Notes under the pieces: model-generated
The model's database searches: none
What the model saw: only the letters and a program-made list of their open reading frames with translations
What the model was told of the DNA's origin: nothing
Position numbers and translations under genes: made by a program
Assembly: GCA_947359465.1 (NCBI GenBank)
Contig: OX375876.1
Coordinates: 122,383,444 to 122,447,443, forward strand
Length of the DNA: 64,000 nucleotides
Origin: Metellina segmentata
Lineage: Eukaryota; Arthropoda; Arachnida; Araneae; Tetragnathidae
Reading direction: 5' to 3'
Shown: positions 61,001 through 63,628 of the stretch, one piece after another
Layout of the letters: each line of letters opens with the position of its first letter
Numbering within the stretch: the stretch's first letter is position 1

Positions 61001-63628
61001 ACATTGTAAATCTTTTGTATAAATACATAGAAAATATCTGGAACAGAAATTGGAATTGTTTGTATGATGGTTAATGGCTACATACAGTCTAAAATCAATC
61101 GTTATCAGATCAATTCAATTTTGCCGCACAGTTTAAATATGCTTATTATGAGCTAAAAACTGCCTATTATTACTAGAACTACATGGTAGAGCTCTTGCCA
61201 CTCTAATGAAATTCTTCAGCAGTCTCATGACAGAAAACAATGAGAAATCTTAAGGATAGAAATCAGCACAGAAAGGAAACAATGAGCGAAAATAGGCTTA
61301 GCGTCAAGAATTGCCGAATTGCCTTTGAACAAGAGAATGGGATGATACTGAAGCACACATCCAGAATCTAATTGTGGTAACATGACAGAGGTGCTCTTTG
61401 AGCTATGTATTTATTGCAAATAAGAATTGACACCAGCAAAAGTAAACGAAATGTTGTTGCACCTAATTTTAGATAATTCTATTTCACAGGGTGGCAACAA
61501 AATCCTTGAAAAAAAGTTCCCTGATTTTCTCTTGGTATCTATATACAGTATCTACACAATAATATTTTTAAATATTTAGAGTCAGATGGGATAAAAGAAT
61601 GATTCTCCACAAATATTTTGTATTTTTTCTTTACATATATTTTACTTATTATTGTAAGGGTTGAAACCCTTAATAAAAATCATACAATAGCAATTGAAAG
61701 AAATAGAGAAAAACAAAATATTTTGACTATGAACTTTTTACACCTGACCCTACACTAATCATACTATTCATCTAAATAAAATGCAAATATACATAAAAAA
61801 TTCTACAAAAATGGAATTGCAATAAAAAAATATTAATTAAATACATAAAACGACGACAGGGTTCTTTATCCGAATTACAATTTCGGTGACTACGATTCTC
61901 AAAAGCATTCGTAATCGCACATCTCTAAATAGGACAGACTATAGTAGTTACCAAACTTTATCTGATTTTTTTTCCTTCGAAACTTGGAAATTTTCACCGA
62001 TCTTTCCAGGTTTTATCACCACCCTGTTTCATTTAGAGGCATGAAATCCATTTATCGAATATGGATGCTATATTCATTATAAATTAGTAAATAAAAGACT
62101 TTAACAACTAAGACACTTTAGCCAAGATTCCATGCAGAGGTGTGCTAGTATATACTAAAAGCCCAATGTACAGAATAGAAATAAATTCAATAACAAATTG
62201 TTTTTTTTTCTTTGAATTTCCCCCAGGTTATGAATTTAAAATCTAAAAGCATTAAACAATCTACCTTTTGTGCAGCGGTAACTTGCATCTCCCGTATATC
62301 CTGGAGGACACGAGCACTGCACTTGATGATTGAGAGTTCTGCAGTCTGCATTAATGCCACACGCAGTTGGGGCTTCGCATGGGTCTATTAAGGAAAAAGC
62401 AAAACAAAGTAAGAATCGTAAGTTTCATGGAAAAACTTTCATAAATGGATTAAATGTATCTTAAATAAGGAAAAGACATTAAAAAATATTTTGTGTGCAA
62501 ATATTTAATTTGCCTCAGTGAATCTTAGAAAAATGTCAAAAGACTTGAGAGGGAAAAGTTGGTTGGTTTAATTATTGGATTTAATATTGAAATTCAATGA
62601 GACCAAAACAAATTACACCACTTTTGTGAGCTTTGCGGTGATAATGTCAACTAGAGATGCATAAAACATTTCCAATGCTTCTCTTCTTTAATTATTCATT
62701 AGACATGCATATGTACAAGACACCAGGGATGCAGAAAATGTTTAAGGGCCCAATATTTCACCAGAACACAGTTTGTTTTGTCCGAAATTTCCCCGAAAAC
62801 GTCCTTATATTTTAATTTCAGTTTAAGCAACTATTAGAGTACAATGTTGATGATTAAGAACTCTCCTTAAGACTATTACTTACAAATTAAAAATAAAAAA
62901 AAATATTTATTCCAATAAAAAAATAATTTTACATTGACGGATTATATTAGTTGTCACCAAGAAATGGCAGTCTTCCTGTCCCTTTGTGAAGGTTGTCAAT
63001 CACCTTTGACATCATATACATCAATATATATTTTTATAAACTTGGGCAAAAATTTCCCCACAGCTGCCTGAATTTCCCCCGAACCACGTACGCGTGTTCG
63101 GACATATTCTGCACCCCTGCCACACATGGCAGCTACTCTTAAAATGTGATAAATACATATTAAATATATTCTTTTAAATATCTGAGCACCATTTTTGTAA
63201 ATCCATGCATGCTTTTTTATGTGATGACTAAAATACAATAATAACGACACAAAACTAGATACATATTCGAGAGATTATGTCAGTGGGACCTTTCATGTAA
63301 ATGGAAGTGTTTATTGCAAGGCTATTAAAACATCAAAATGTAAATAGATTCCAAAGAGAAAGGCATCAAAACAGATTTAAACATGACAGCAATTACCTTA
63401 AAGTAAACATGTTTTTAATATTGATAAGCAGACAGTGTAATAAAAAATGTGTACCTATCCAATAATTTTCATACTGTTATTTGAGAGGCAATGAAACATG
63501 ATTCCATCACAAATATGTTAATTGAATGCGAAACATACCTCTGCAATAGGGATCTCCTTTAATTCGGACACAGGCAGCCGAATCGGCACAGTCTGAGTCC
63601 CCGTTGAAGCACATGTTTGGATCGTGAC
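21826..63628 (-). CDS. dpy: dumpy-like giant EGF/ZP membrane protein, 3' part (66 exons in this window)
   Basis: The spliced minus-strand model joins 66 exons into one open frame of 2 + 9,600 bases ending at TGA 21826-21828. It encodes a cysteine-rich EGF-type array, a ZP domain, a furin site, a transmembrane helix and a short tail. That order is the known C-terminal architecture of Dumpy, the giant apical matrix protein that links arthropod epithelia to cuticle. Identity rests mainly on the ZP and tail sequence (VLYVKGHSQ, VIQKHPKL, ANTGPPPTC, IYGGFARSC, FNAFKFP, NIRVCFG, EPSPDYYP), which I recognise as Dumpy-specific. All junctions are GT-AG; introns in the EGF array are phase 1 throughout. 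The first exon starts mid-codon, so the gene continues past 64,000 and no start codon is visible. No PIGSNPO-type repeat was seen in this part. Introns hold mostly AT-rich sequence and transposon relics listed separately. Individual exons follow, numbered 1 to 66 from 5' to 3' within the window. S means a small four-Cys module and D a 40-residue six-Cys EGF-like module. Confidence 0.92.
22193..22367 (-). CDS. dpy: dpy exon 65: ZP end, furin site and stalk
   Basis: 175 bp, phase 0 to 1. VNCDGVDAFGRKKR|QAP; the last ZP cysteine is followed at 22,326-22,337 by RKKR, the consensus furin cleavage site of ZP proteins. Then comes a stalk with EEIMVQSNAILTF, probably the external hydrophobic patch that keeps ZP domains inactive until cleavage (inference from ZP protein biology). 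Confidence 0.92.
22830..23109 (+). mobile_element. hAT-like MITE in dpy intron (CAGGGGTGCAGAA family)
   Basis: CAGGGGTGCAGAATATGTC at the left, ACATTTTCTGCATCTCTG at the right, with flanking octamers CAAGACGC and CAAGACAC (7/8 match). 280 bp, no coding content. A reversed copy is at 62,724-63,119. Confidence 0.78.
23371..23609 (-). CDS. dpy: dpy exon 64: ZP domain, ZP-C
   Basis: 239 bp, phase 1 to 0. FIYGGFARSCVAKTIED, DSNGCATDPSIFGNW, FNAFKFP, FQCNIRVCFGSCPP. Supplies five ZP-C cysteines. Confidence 0.94.
24624..24766 (-). CDS. dpy: dpy exon 63: ZP linker and start of ZP-C
   Basis: 143 bp, phase 2 to 1. MITTSGTIANTGPPPTC, then IGDDLLLRVDVQPD. The S at the junction is completed from exon 62 (AG) plus T. 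ANTGPPPTC is a strong Dumpy-type ZP signature. Confidence 0.92.
25594..25721 (-). CDS. dpy: dpy exon 62: ZP domain, ZP-N end
   Basis: 128 bp, phase 0 to 2. GDASFILVIQKHPKLMTYRA, then AYHIKCVYNTGEKTITLGF. Carries the fourth ZP-N cysteine and the hydrophobic strand typical of the ZP-N fold. Confidence 0.92.
26207..26382 (-). CDS. dpy: dpy exon 61: ZP domain, N-terminal half
   Basis: 176 bp, phase 1 to 0. Encodes VVCLADGIQVSVDLEPF, VLYVKGHSQDHECRRVV, then VLFNTCGLIHIN. This starts the ZP-N subdomain, with three of its conserved cysteines. ZP-N is the polymerising unit of ZP proteins. Confidence 0.93.
26554..26592 (-). CDS. dpy: dpy exon 60: 39-bp linker to the ZP domain
   Basis: 13 codons, phase 1-1, MPRTVPPLTEL then S. 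It lacks cysteine and is rich in Pro and Thr. Found by frame logic: exon 59 ends with G and exon 61 needs one upstream base, and this is the open segment with GTAAGC donor and TGAAG acceptor that fits. The acceptor polypyrimidine tract is T-rich but ends in GGGTGAAG, so it is unusual. Confidence 0.65.
26792..26914 (-). CDS. dpy: dpy exon 59: partial cassette 4 position c, last EGF module
   Basis: 123 bp, phase 1-1. PCYICGEKAVC, RDHEAICSCPPLYVGD, RGCYE. Donor GTGGGT. Positions d and e are absent; the chain passes instead to the short linker exon and the ZP domain. Confidence 0.87.
27109..27192 (-). CDS. dpy: dpy exon 58: partial cassette 4 position b
   Basis: 84 bp, phase 1-1. NGCKSNANCPSDKEC, NTGQCIS. 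Confidence 0.84.
27722..27838 (-). CDS. dpy: dpy exon 57: calcium-binding EGF, partial cassette 4 position a
   Basis: 117 bp, phase 1-1. DIDECQQNPCARNAIC, LGGYRCDCQPDTIGD, GC. Confidence 0.88.
28274..28402 (-). CDS. dpy: dpy exon 56: cassette 3 position e
   Basis: 129 bp, phase 1-1. RNCTTTNPCPTNEEC, DGFCVCPRGFELMSNGFC. Confidence 0.87.
28528..28635 (-). CDS. dpy: dpy exon 55: cassette 3 position d
   Basis: 108 bp, phase 1-1. ECGVDFTCPGNLIC, SKECGCPTNYD, YC. Confidence 0.85.
29215..29470 (+). mobile_element. CAGGGTTCCCA-family fragment
   Basis: CAGGGTTCCCAATCTATTGC start and AATAAAATTCCCTGAC; the right end is not identifiable. Confidence 0.5.
29608..29727 (-). CDS. dpy: dpy exon 54: cassette 3 position c (D module)
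   Basis: 120 bp, phase 1-1. VCTQGQPCGINAIC, ENHKATCSCPPRYRGN, NC. Confidence 0.87.
29812..30400 (+). mobile_element. CAGGGTTCCCA-family copy, longer
   Basis: CAGAGGTCCCACTCTATTTC start. Its second half (ATTCTCCACAAATATTTTGT, GGAACCCTTAATGGAAC, ACACCTGACCCTAC) is shared with 61,560-61,760. Two related families overlap here. Confidence 0.5.
30614..30826 (-). CDS. dpy: dpy exon 53: cassette 3 positions a+b fused
   Basis: 213 bp, phase 1-1. A calcium-binding EGF (DINECQEHGHSLCGEYADC, TPGSYECRCPSGFRGE) continues without an intron into position b (GCKSDRDCLYHEAC, GECYD). In cassettes 1 and 2 these are separate exons. Confidence 0.9.
30915..31204. mobile_element. Tigger/pogo-like MITE
   Basis: TACAATGAAACTTTGATTAA at one end, TAATCGAAGTTTCACTGTA at the other; TA at both borders is consistent with a TA duplication. 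About 290 bp in the intron between exons 52 and 53. Confidence 0.65.
31785..31913 (-). CDS. dpy: dpy exon 52: cassette 2 position e
   Basis: 129 bp, phase 1-1. INCTTTNPCPDNQRC, NGYCVCPRGFKLLVSGVC. Confidence 0.87.
32146..32256 (-). CDS. dpy: dpy exon 51: cassette 2 position d
   Basis: 111 bp, phase 1-1. GCQTDLSCPGNLFC, DGTCGCPGDF, FC. Confidence 0.85.
32345..32640 (-). mobile_element. full-length tRNA-derived SINE in a dpy intron
   Basis: On the minus strand the head reads GTCGTAATAGCGCGGTTGG, then an A-box-like segment, and GAGTTTGAATCC as B box, followed by the family body and the tail ending near TTGCTCTAGTGCGA. The tRNA-like part is the best preserved of all copies here. It lies between exons 50 and 51, in the same orientation as the gene. 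Confidence 0.78.
32677..32796 (-). CDS. dpy: dpy exon 50: cassette 2 position c (D module)
   Basis: 120 bp, phase 1-1. DPCVVSNPCGRNSKC, DHSPQCEC, GFRGNPLEYC. A full-length SINE sits immediately downstream in the following intron. Confidence 0.87.
33510..33593 (-). CDS. dpy: dpy exon 49: cassette 2 position b
   Basis: 84 bp, phase 1-1. GGFCQSDLECTNQLAC then EAEQCYD. Confidence 0.85.
33695..33817 (-). CDS. dpy: dpy exon 48: calcium-binding EGF, cassette 2 position a
   Basis: 123 bp, phase 1-1. DINECDQSPFPCGTGAQC, TIGSYQCRCPPGTIGE, GC. Confidence 0.88.
33961..34410 (+). repeat. 223-bp tandem duplication in intron
   Basis: TAGTTCTAGTACGTTCC begins at 33,961 and again at 34,184. The copies remain alike through AGATACAATTTAAATTATA and TTTCTCTTTCCTGAAATTAA. 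Intron between exons 47 and 48. Confidence 0.8.
34553..34687 (-). CDS. dpy: dpy exon 47: cassette 1 position e
   Basis: 135 bp, phase 1-1. SRNCSTSNPCPDHEEC, GVCVCPRGFVLMSNGIC. Donor GTTTGG is the weakest accepted here; length and homology to exons 52 and 56 support it. Confidence 0.84.
35270..35377 (-). CDS. dpy: dpy exon 46: cassette 1 position d
   Basis: 108 bp, phase 1-1. TCGSHNPCSGNLVC, DGARCGCPSPF, FC. A distinct short EGF-like module with the signature P/S-G-N-L-x-C. Confidence 0.85.
35543..35662 (-). CDS. dpy: dpy exon 45: cassette 1 position c (D module)
   Basis: 120 bp, phase 1-1. VCNHPGICGKGALC, ANHHHECYCPPGLTGN, IEC. Confidence 0.87.
36277..36360 (-). CDS. dpy: dpy exon 44: cassette 1 position b
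   Basis: 84 bp, phase 1-1. KMCRRDEDCKSIEAC then NRLTGECYE. Homologous to exons 49 and 58 and to the second half of exon 53. Confidence 0.85.
36535..36657 (-). CDS. dpy: dpy exon 43: calcium-binding EGF, cassette 1 position a
   Basis: 123 bp, phase 1-1. DINECLQGRGPCALGAIC, LPGGYKCSCPVGLDGD, GC. The Asp of D-I-N-E-C is split across the splice junction. The pattern matches EGF_CA, so Ca2+ binding between neighbouring modules is likely. Confidence 0.88.
36777..36845 (-). CDS. dpy: dpy exon 42: S module
   Basis: 69 bp, phase 1-1. Encodes YECETDSHCGRNYVCVNNEC and leads straight into the first D-I-N-E-C module. Donor GTAAAT. Confidence 0.84.
37054..37236 (-). CDS. dpy: dpy exon 41: fused S+D exon
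   Basis: 183 bp, phase 1-1. GCRSHSNCPFDKACVNRIC; DPCTIGGICGVNTQC; SDHKAICSCIPSYTGD; QC. Last of the S+D exons before the cassette region. Confidence 0.87.
37396..38757 (-). CDS. dpy: dpy exon 40: 1,362-bp exon with 16 fused modules (S then five S-D-S)
   Basis: 454 codons with no intron, phase 1-1, by far the largest exon. It opens with S (GCLDDIECGSGFYCESAEC), followed by five S-D-S units. Their D modules are VCHQAGVCGINAQC, PCSIFGACGRNANC, PCLLPNSCGANAEC, PCSIYGACGRNAIC and VCELSGACGQNAHC; each continues with a DNHRPICSC-like loop and a Gly-rich turn (GYVGD, GFQGN, NFRGD, GYSGN, DLTGN). It ends RRDTDCAVSQLCVRSEC. Base composition is clearly GC-richer than the flanking single-module exons. 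The antisense strand is open over long stretches, a side effect of Cys codons reading as Ala/Thr in reverse. Confidence 0.93.
39499..39875. mobile_element. pogo-like MITE (CAGTACAAAGT family), copy 1
   Basis: CAGTACAAAGTTCTAAAACTG and GGATTTTGACTTTGTACTG as inverted ends, TA on both sides. Shares internal sequence (TAGAAGATTTG, AATTGTTGCAT) with 57,443-57,838. Confidence 0.72.
39962..40216 (-). CDS. dpy: dpy exon 39: fused S+S+D exon
   Basis: 255 bp (72 + 63 + 120), phase 1-1. HCYTDDNCGAGHICENNRC; ACRTYHSCPYDKDCINKRC; DPCSFFGACGTNAIC, NDHKAICTC, YTGDPKRSC. Donor GTAAGG. Confidence 0.87.
40327..40509 (-). CDS. dpy: dpy exon 38: fused S+D exon
   Basis: 183 bp, phase 1-1. GCRRNEDCQYDAACVNRQC; PCTYPDVCGVAARC; DNHHPICTCPSSLTGD; IQC. 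Confidence 0.87.
40613..40690 (-). CDS. dpy: dpy exon 37: S module
   Basis: 78 bp, phase 1-1. Encodes PSQLVECLKDSDCRSSQIC then ESRSC; slightly longer N-terminal spacer than other S modules. Confidence 0.84.
41340..41522 (-). CDS. dpy: dpy exon 36: fused S+D exon
   Basis: 183 bp, phase 1-1. GCRTDSDCTFDKACVNSRC; PCTVQDPCGRNADC; VHRPYCTCRSGFEGN; YC. Confidence 0.87.
41636..41704 (-). CDS. dpy: dpy exon 35: S module
   Basis: 69 bp, phase 1-1. Encodes GCRSDSFCHTGEICENTKC. Confidence 0.85.
42113..42249. mobile_element. 137-bp hAT-like MITE with perfect 8-bp duplication
   Basis: Inverted ends TAGAGCTCGGATT and AATCCGAGCTCTA; octamer GTAATAAC at 42,105-42,112 and again at 42,250-42,257. Located in the intron between exons 34 and 35. 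Confidence 0.85.
42360..42440 (-). mobile_element. tRNA-like SINE head fragment
   Basis: The minus strand reads TTAGTTGGTCTAGTCGTCAG and GGTTTCCAATCC, similar to A and B boxes. The arms do not pair convincingly, so it is probably a SINE head relic rather than a working tRNA gene. Confidence 0.35.
42474..42725 (-). CDS. dpy: dpy exon 34: fused S+D+S exon
   Basis: 252 bp (183 + 69), phase 1-1, GC-richer than its neighbours. GCRYNEHCPDDEACIQGRC; TPCRPGACGLKALC, ANHQAECIC; then DECQHNSDCAPSEICENSHC. Confidence 0.87.
43486..43554 (-). CDS. dpy: dpy exon 33: S module
   Basis: 69 bp, phase 1-1. Encodes VECHEDKDCQLGKICISTR then C. Confidence 0.85.
43706..43885 (-). CDS. dpy: dpy exon 32: fused S+D exon
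   Basis: 180 bp, phase 1-1. GCRSHSDCGFTQECFENQC then PCKPGKCGINAEC, INHAALCRCPPDHNGD and VLC. One residue shorter than the 183-bp class, in the first loop of D. Confidence 0.87.
44034..44144. mobile_element. 111-bp hAT-like MITE with perfect 8-bp duplication
   Basis: CAGGGCTCGAAATA and TATTTCGAGGCCTG ends, octamer GCATAACC on both sides (44,026-44,033 and 44,145-44,152). The interior carries four GTGCAC/GCGCAC-type motifs (GGTGCACGTG, TTGTGCACC, GGCGCACC, GGTGCACC). Intron between exons 31 and 32. Confidence 0.87.
44654..44722 (-). CDS. dpy: dpy exon 31: S module
   Basis: 69 bp, phase 1-1. Encodes VPGCTSDNDCSPGQICENTK then C. Confidence 0.85.
44828..44896 (-). CDS. dpy: dpy exon 30: S module
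   Basis: 69 bp, phase 1-1. Encodes GPECRRESDCSPGQVCIGG then KC. Donor GTAATG is weak. Confidence 0.83.
45021..45203 (-). CDS. dpy: dpy exon 29: fused S+D exon
   Basis: 183 bp, phase 1-1. GCRGDENCALDEGCYNSQC then VCSLPRACGPNARC, ISHRPQCSC, GYTGNPQIEC. Confidence 0.87.
46021..46089 (-). CDS. dpy: dpy exon 28: S module
   Basis: 69 bp, phase 1-1. Encodes ECRRDEDCLLGHICQRNKC. The intron before it carries a Helitron-like end (46,150-46,640). Confidence 0.85.
46150..46635 (+). mobile_element. non-autonomous Helitron-like element in a dpy intron
   Basis: The same family as 13,140-13,552. The 3' end is AACCCGAGCAACGCTGGGTT then ATTCAGCTAG; the hairpin is kept with a C-to-T change in the loop. A 77-bp direct duplication (starts 46,431 and 46,508, with a partial third at 46,585) lies just before the end. 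Confidence 0.7.
46775..46985 (+). repeat. GGTTGGTT/GGCACAAGG repeat, longest copy
   Basis: GGTTGGTTTGGTTTTATGGC, ACAAGGGCCATATTTGGC, then CATGCAGGTCGCAAGTGCAG. Shares its first 70 bp with the 2.5-kb and 11.7-kb copies. Located in the dpy intron between exons 27 and 28. Confidence 0.42.
47216..47284 (-). CDS. dpy: dpy exon 27: S module
   Basis: 69 bp, phase 1-1. Encodes LCDTNADCLPGKVCVNKRC. Confidence 0.85.
47586..47768 (-). CDS. dpy: dpy exon 26: fused S+D exon
   Basis: 183 bp (63 + 120), phase 1-1. GCRSDQGCLNDEVCISRQC followed by KLCLFSNTCGLKANC, SAHRAQCSCPAGYTGN and IIEC. Confidence 0.87.
48787..49347 (-). CDS. dpy: dpy exon 25: seven-module fused exon (D-S-S-S-S-D-S)
   Basis: 561 bp, phase 1-1, second-longest exon and visibly GC-rich. 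It opens with D (PCDSPTACGTNANC, INHSIHCTCPSGLNGD). Four S modules follow: RCEADDRCGLGRYCEDTIC; TCSSDNECLDNEKCVERRC; FCTNDKSCPTGFICEYGQC; GCRRDAECPLTEACINNQC. Then come D (PCASPTACGTKAQC, VNHRPLCSC) and a final S (ECIIDTDCGIGKIC). Module boundaries that elsewhere carry introns carry none here. Confidence 0.88.
50087..50149 (-). CDS. dpy: dpy exon 24: S module
   Basis: 63 bp, phase 1-1. Encodes GCRADTDCAFHEACINNQC, then joins NPCDSPTACG at the start of exon 25. Confidence 0.85.
50373..50498 (-). CDS. dpy: dpy exon 23: two fused S modules
   Basis: 126 bp, phase 1-1. PCSSVRDCAVNEKCIDSRC and QCIRDRDCYSGEICEQNFC, same layout as exon 15. Confidence 0.84.
51300..51680 (+). repeat. interspersed repeat, partner of 17,900-18,260
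   Basis: GATGGAGGTTCAAAACATGA then AGAATAATATTAGGAATAAT. Diverged copy in the intron between exons 22 and 23. Confidence 0.55.
51744..51935 (-). CDS. dpy: dpy exon 22: D module fused to a divergent S module
   Basis: 192 bp, phase 1-1. D module: PCEGSATCGPNAEC, SDHRSVCSC, GFVGRPNANVGC. It is followed by a short module IVCNNEPCPPGLTCHLGQC in which the Cys spacing is C-x4-C-x5-C-x4-C, tighter than the usual S module. Confidence 0.83.
52195..52440 (+). repeat. A-rich (AAT)n/(ATAA)n low-complexity tract
   Basis: About 245 bp made almost only of A and T with repeated AATAATAATAAATATAAATA pattern. Expanded microsatellite in a dpy intron. Confidence 0.9.
52477..52539 (-). CDS. dpy: dpy exon 21: S module
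   Basis: 63 bp, phase 1-1. Encodes GCRTNDQCPQHLACVSNQC, joined to DPCEGSATCG of exon 22. It lies beside a long A-rich low-complexity tract in the following intron. Confidence 0.84.
52662..52724 (-). CDS. dpy: dpy exon 20: S module
   Basis: 63 bp, phase 1-1. Encodes LCRRDPDCQNGEICIRNHC. Donor GTATAT is weak. Confidence 0.82.
52928..52990 (-). CDS. dpy: dpy exon 19: S module
   Basis: 63 bp, phase 1-1. Encodes ECVADNDCSTGEKCVNNHC. Confidence 0.84.
53119..53187 (-). CDS. dpy: dpy exon 18: S module
   Basis: 69 bp, phase 1-1. Encodes LPSCASESDCPLNHYCLDGK then C. First of four S-only exons (18 to 21) in tandem. Confidence 0.83.
53694..53813 (-). CDS. dpy: dpy exon 17: D module
   Basis: 120 bp, phase 1-1. 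PCDSTTACGTNTLC, QQHRQQCTCAPGF, GNPNIAC. Confidence 0.86.
53924..54503 (+). mobile_element. MITE with GGTTCCCACT / AGTCGGAACCCTG ends
   Basis: Begins CATGGTTCCCACTCTTTGA and ends GGCCAGTCGGAACCCTG. Subterminal inverted pair AATATTCAAGTACTTTTCC against GCACTTTTCAAGGATATTC. No coding content. Confidence 0.6.
54534..54596 (-). CDS. dpy: dpy exon 16: S module
   Basis: 63 bp, phase 1-1. Encodes GCRVDGDCSSQQACILNIC, reading into NPCDSTTACG of exon 17. This is the unfused form of the 183-bp S+D exon seen later. Confidence 0.85.
54803..54928 (-). CDS. dpy: dpy exon 15: two fused S modules
   Basis: 126 bp (2 x 63), phase 1-1. Encodes RCRSDDDCATRELCHQGQC then GCREDPECLTREICAANKC with no intron between them. 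Confidence 0.85.
55633..55701 (-). CDS. dpy: dpy exon 14: S module
   Basis: 69 bp, phase 1-1. Encodes TVDCSTDQECTSGYMCVNK then RC. Donor GTGAGT. Confidence 0.85.
56021..56149 (-). CDS. dpy: dpy exon 13: D module
   Basis: 129 bp, phase 1-1. DPCQAAGVCGTNALC, ENHRAACYC, GFSGNPRDPLRGC. Three residues longer than standard because of the RDPL insert before the last Cys. Confidence 0.85.
56366..56455 (-). CDS. dpy: dpy exon 12: variant S module
   Basis: 90 bp, phase 1-1. Encodes RGENECPQGDSDCPFTAFC then DYTTIPPMC. Same length and Cys spacing type as exon 1, and likewise followed by a 'N/D-PC' D module. Confidence 0.82.
56972..57211 (-). CDS. dpy: dpy exon 11: D module fused to a full EGF module
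   Basis: 240 bp, phase 1-1. The first half is a D module (DPCKLQNICGANAFC, NHAPICRC, GDPVVGC). The second half is a classic six-Cys EGF (DYCASRPCHHSSIC, FGGYECFCPPE, GSPYADPGC). No intron separates them, although such modules are usually on separate exons in this gene. Confidence 0.85.
57327..57389 (-). CDS. dpy: dpy exon 10: S module
   Basis: 63 bp, phase 1-1. Encodes ECLRNEDCPNAEVCEKYEC. Acceptor TTTTAG, donor GTAAGT. Confidence 0.85.
57443..57838. mobile_element. pogo-like MITE (CAGTACAAAGT family), copy 2
   Basis: Left GAATACAAAGTCCCAAATCC (diverged), right GATTTTGGACTTTGTACTG, TA flanks. Confidence 0.7.
58116..58235 (-). CDS. dpy: dpy exon 9: D module
   Basis: 120 bp, phase 1-1. Six-Cys module: PCDLALCAPHAYC, SRGHSAVCRCEEGY, GDPIDRGC. 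The first loop is one residue shorter than in most D modules (LALC rather than xxxCG). Confidence 0.85.
58380..59059 (+). pseudogene. 5'-truncated non-LTR retrotransposon: RNase H end with poly-A tail
   Basis: Plus strand, in the dpy intron between exons 8 and 9. QWIPSHCGIYG, frameshift, ENEQADTLAREASSL (the RNase H core 'IPSH-G..GNE.AD..A'), then the C-terminal HCVLCGTSHMTGEHLF (CxxC-H-H type). A run of 14-15 A at about 59,045-59,059 marks the 3' end. Frameshift and stops make it inactive. Confidence 0.8.
59474..59554 (-). CDS. dpy: dpy exon 8: long S module
   Basis: 81 bp, phase 1-1. Encodes NRCNRDNECGDSQVC, then a longer third-to-fourth Cys loop (STKGYND) ending DC. It reads into the D module of exon 9. 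Confidence 0.82.
   Translation of the reverse strand: MIGVTGIMNVVTVRCVELAPRATMIA
59766..59831 (-). CDS. dpy: dpy exon 7: S module
   Basis: 66 bp, phase 1-1. Encodes ICLSESDCPEYQVCTAGKC followed by IV. Third of four consecutive S-type exons (5 to 8). Confidence 0.83.
59967..60029 (-). CDS. dpy: dpy exon 6: S module
   Basis: 63 bp, phase 1-1. Encodes PCNRDRDCGSKERCELGRC. Good donor GTAAGT and acceptor TTACAG. Confidence 0.84.
60483..60551 (-). CDS. dpy: dpy exon 5: S module
   Basis: 69 bp, phase 1-1. Encodes IIPCDTDINCPAGELCQKG then VC. Donor is GTATAT, non-consensus after position 4, but frame and module length fit. Confidence 0.82.
60656..60772 (-). CDS. dpy: dpy exon 4: D module
   Basis: 117 bp, phase 1-1. 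Six-Cys EGF-like module with ACSSQANCGQN, RNHGALCRC and GFYGDPIAGC. One residue shorter than the usual 120-bp version. Confidence 0.85.
60889..60951 (-). CDS. dpy: dpy exon 3: S module
   Basis: 63 bp, phase 1-1. Encodes ECTINEECKDNQVCEKNNC, the typical C-x5-C-x5-C-x5-C small module, then joins a D module (DACSSQANCG). Confidence 0.85.
61497..62026 (+). mobile_element. MITE with CAGGGTGGCAACAAAAT / ATCACCACCCTG ends
   Basis: Starts CAGGGTGGCAACAAAATCC and ends GGTTTTATCACCACCCTG. The middle contains the same ATTCTCCACAAATATTTTGT block as the 30-kb copy. Sits in the intron between exons 2 and 3. Confidence 0.6.
62265..62384 (-). CDS. dpy: dpy exon 2: D module
   Basis: 120 bp, phase 1-1, one complete six-Cys EGF-like module. 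Motifs are DPCEAPTACG, NADC, LNH and CSCPPGYTGD. Donor GTAGAT is weak but the reading frame joins cleanly to exon 3. Confidence 0.85.
62724..63119 (-). mobile_element. second CAGGGGTGCAGAA-family MITE
   Basis: Left CAGGGATGCAGAAAATGTTT, right ACATATTCTGCACCCCTG; opposite orientation to the 22.8-kb copy, with the same subterminal GGTTCGGGGGAAATTCAGGC on its strand. The left flank is CAAGACAC; the right flank CCACACAT matches it at only 5 of 8. Confidence 0.7.
63539..63628 (-). CDS. dpy: dpy exon 1: four-Cys module
   Basis: 90 bp, phase 1 at both ends, acceptor TTTCAG, donor GTATGT. Encodes HDPNMCFNGDSDC followed by two more cysteines and DPYCR. It resembles exon 12 in length and spacing, so this is a slightly longer variant of the S module. 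First coding segment in the window; upstream exons lie beyond 64,000. Confidence 0.8.

Larger units (their letters stand above)
22083..63538 (-). other. dpy introns without recognised content
   Basis: Apart from the elements listed, the introns are plain AT-rich DNA. Long ones where I recognise nothing or only small repeats: 23,610-24,623, 24,767-25,593, 27,839-28,273, 35,663-36,276, 38,758-39,498, 40,691-41,339, 42,726-43,485, 45,204-46,020, 47,769-48,786, 49,348-50,086, 50,499-51,299, 54,929-55,632, 60,030-60,482 and 62,385-62,723. No second gene or RNA gene was found nested in them. Confidence 0.5.
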
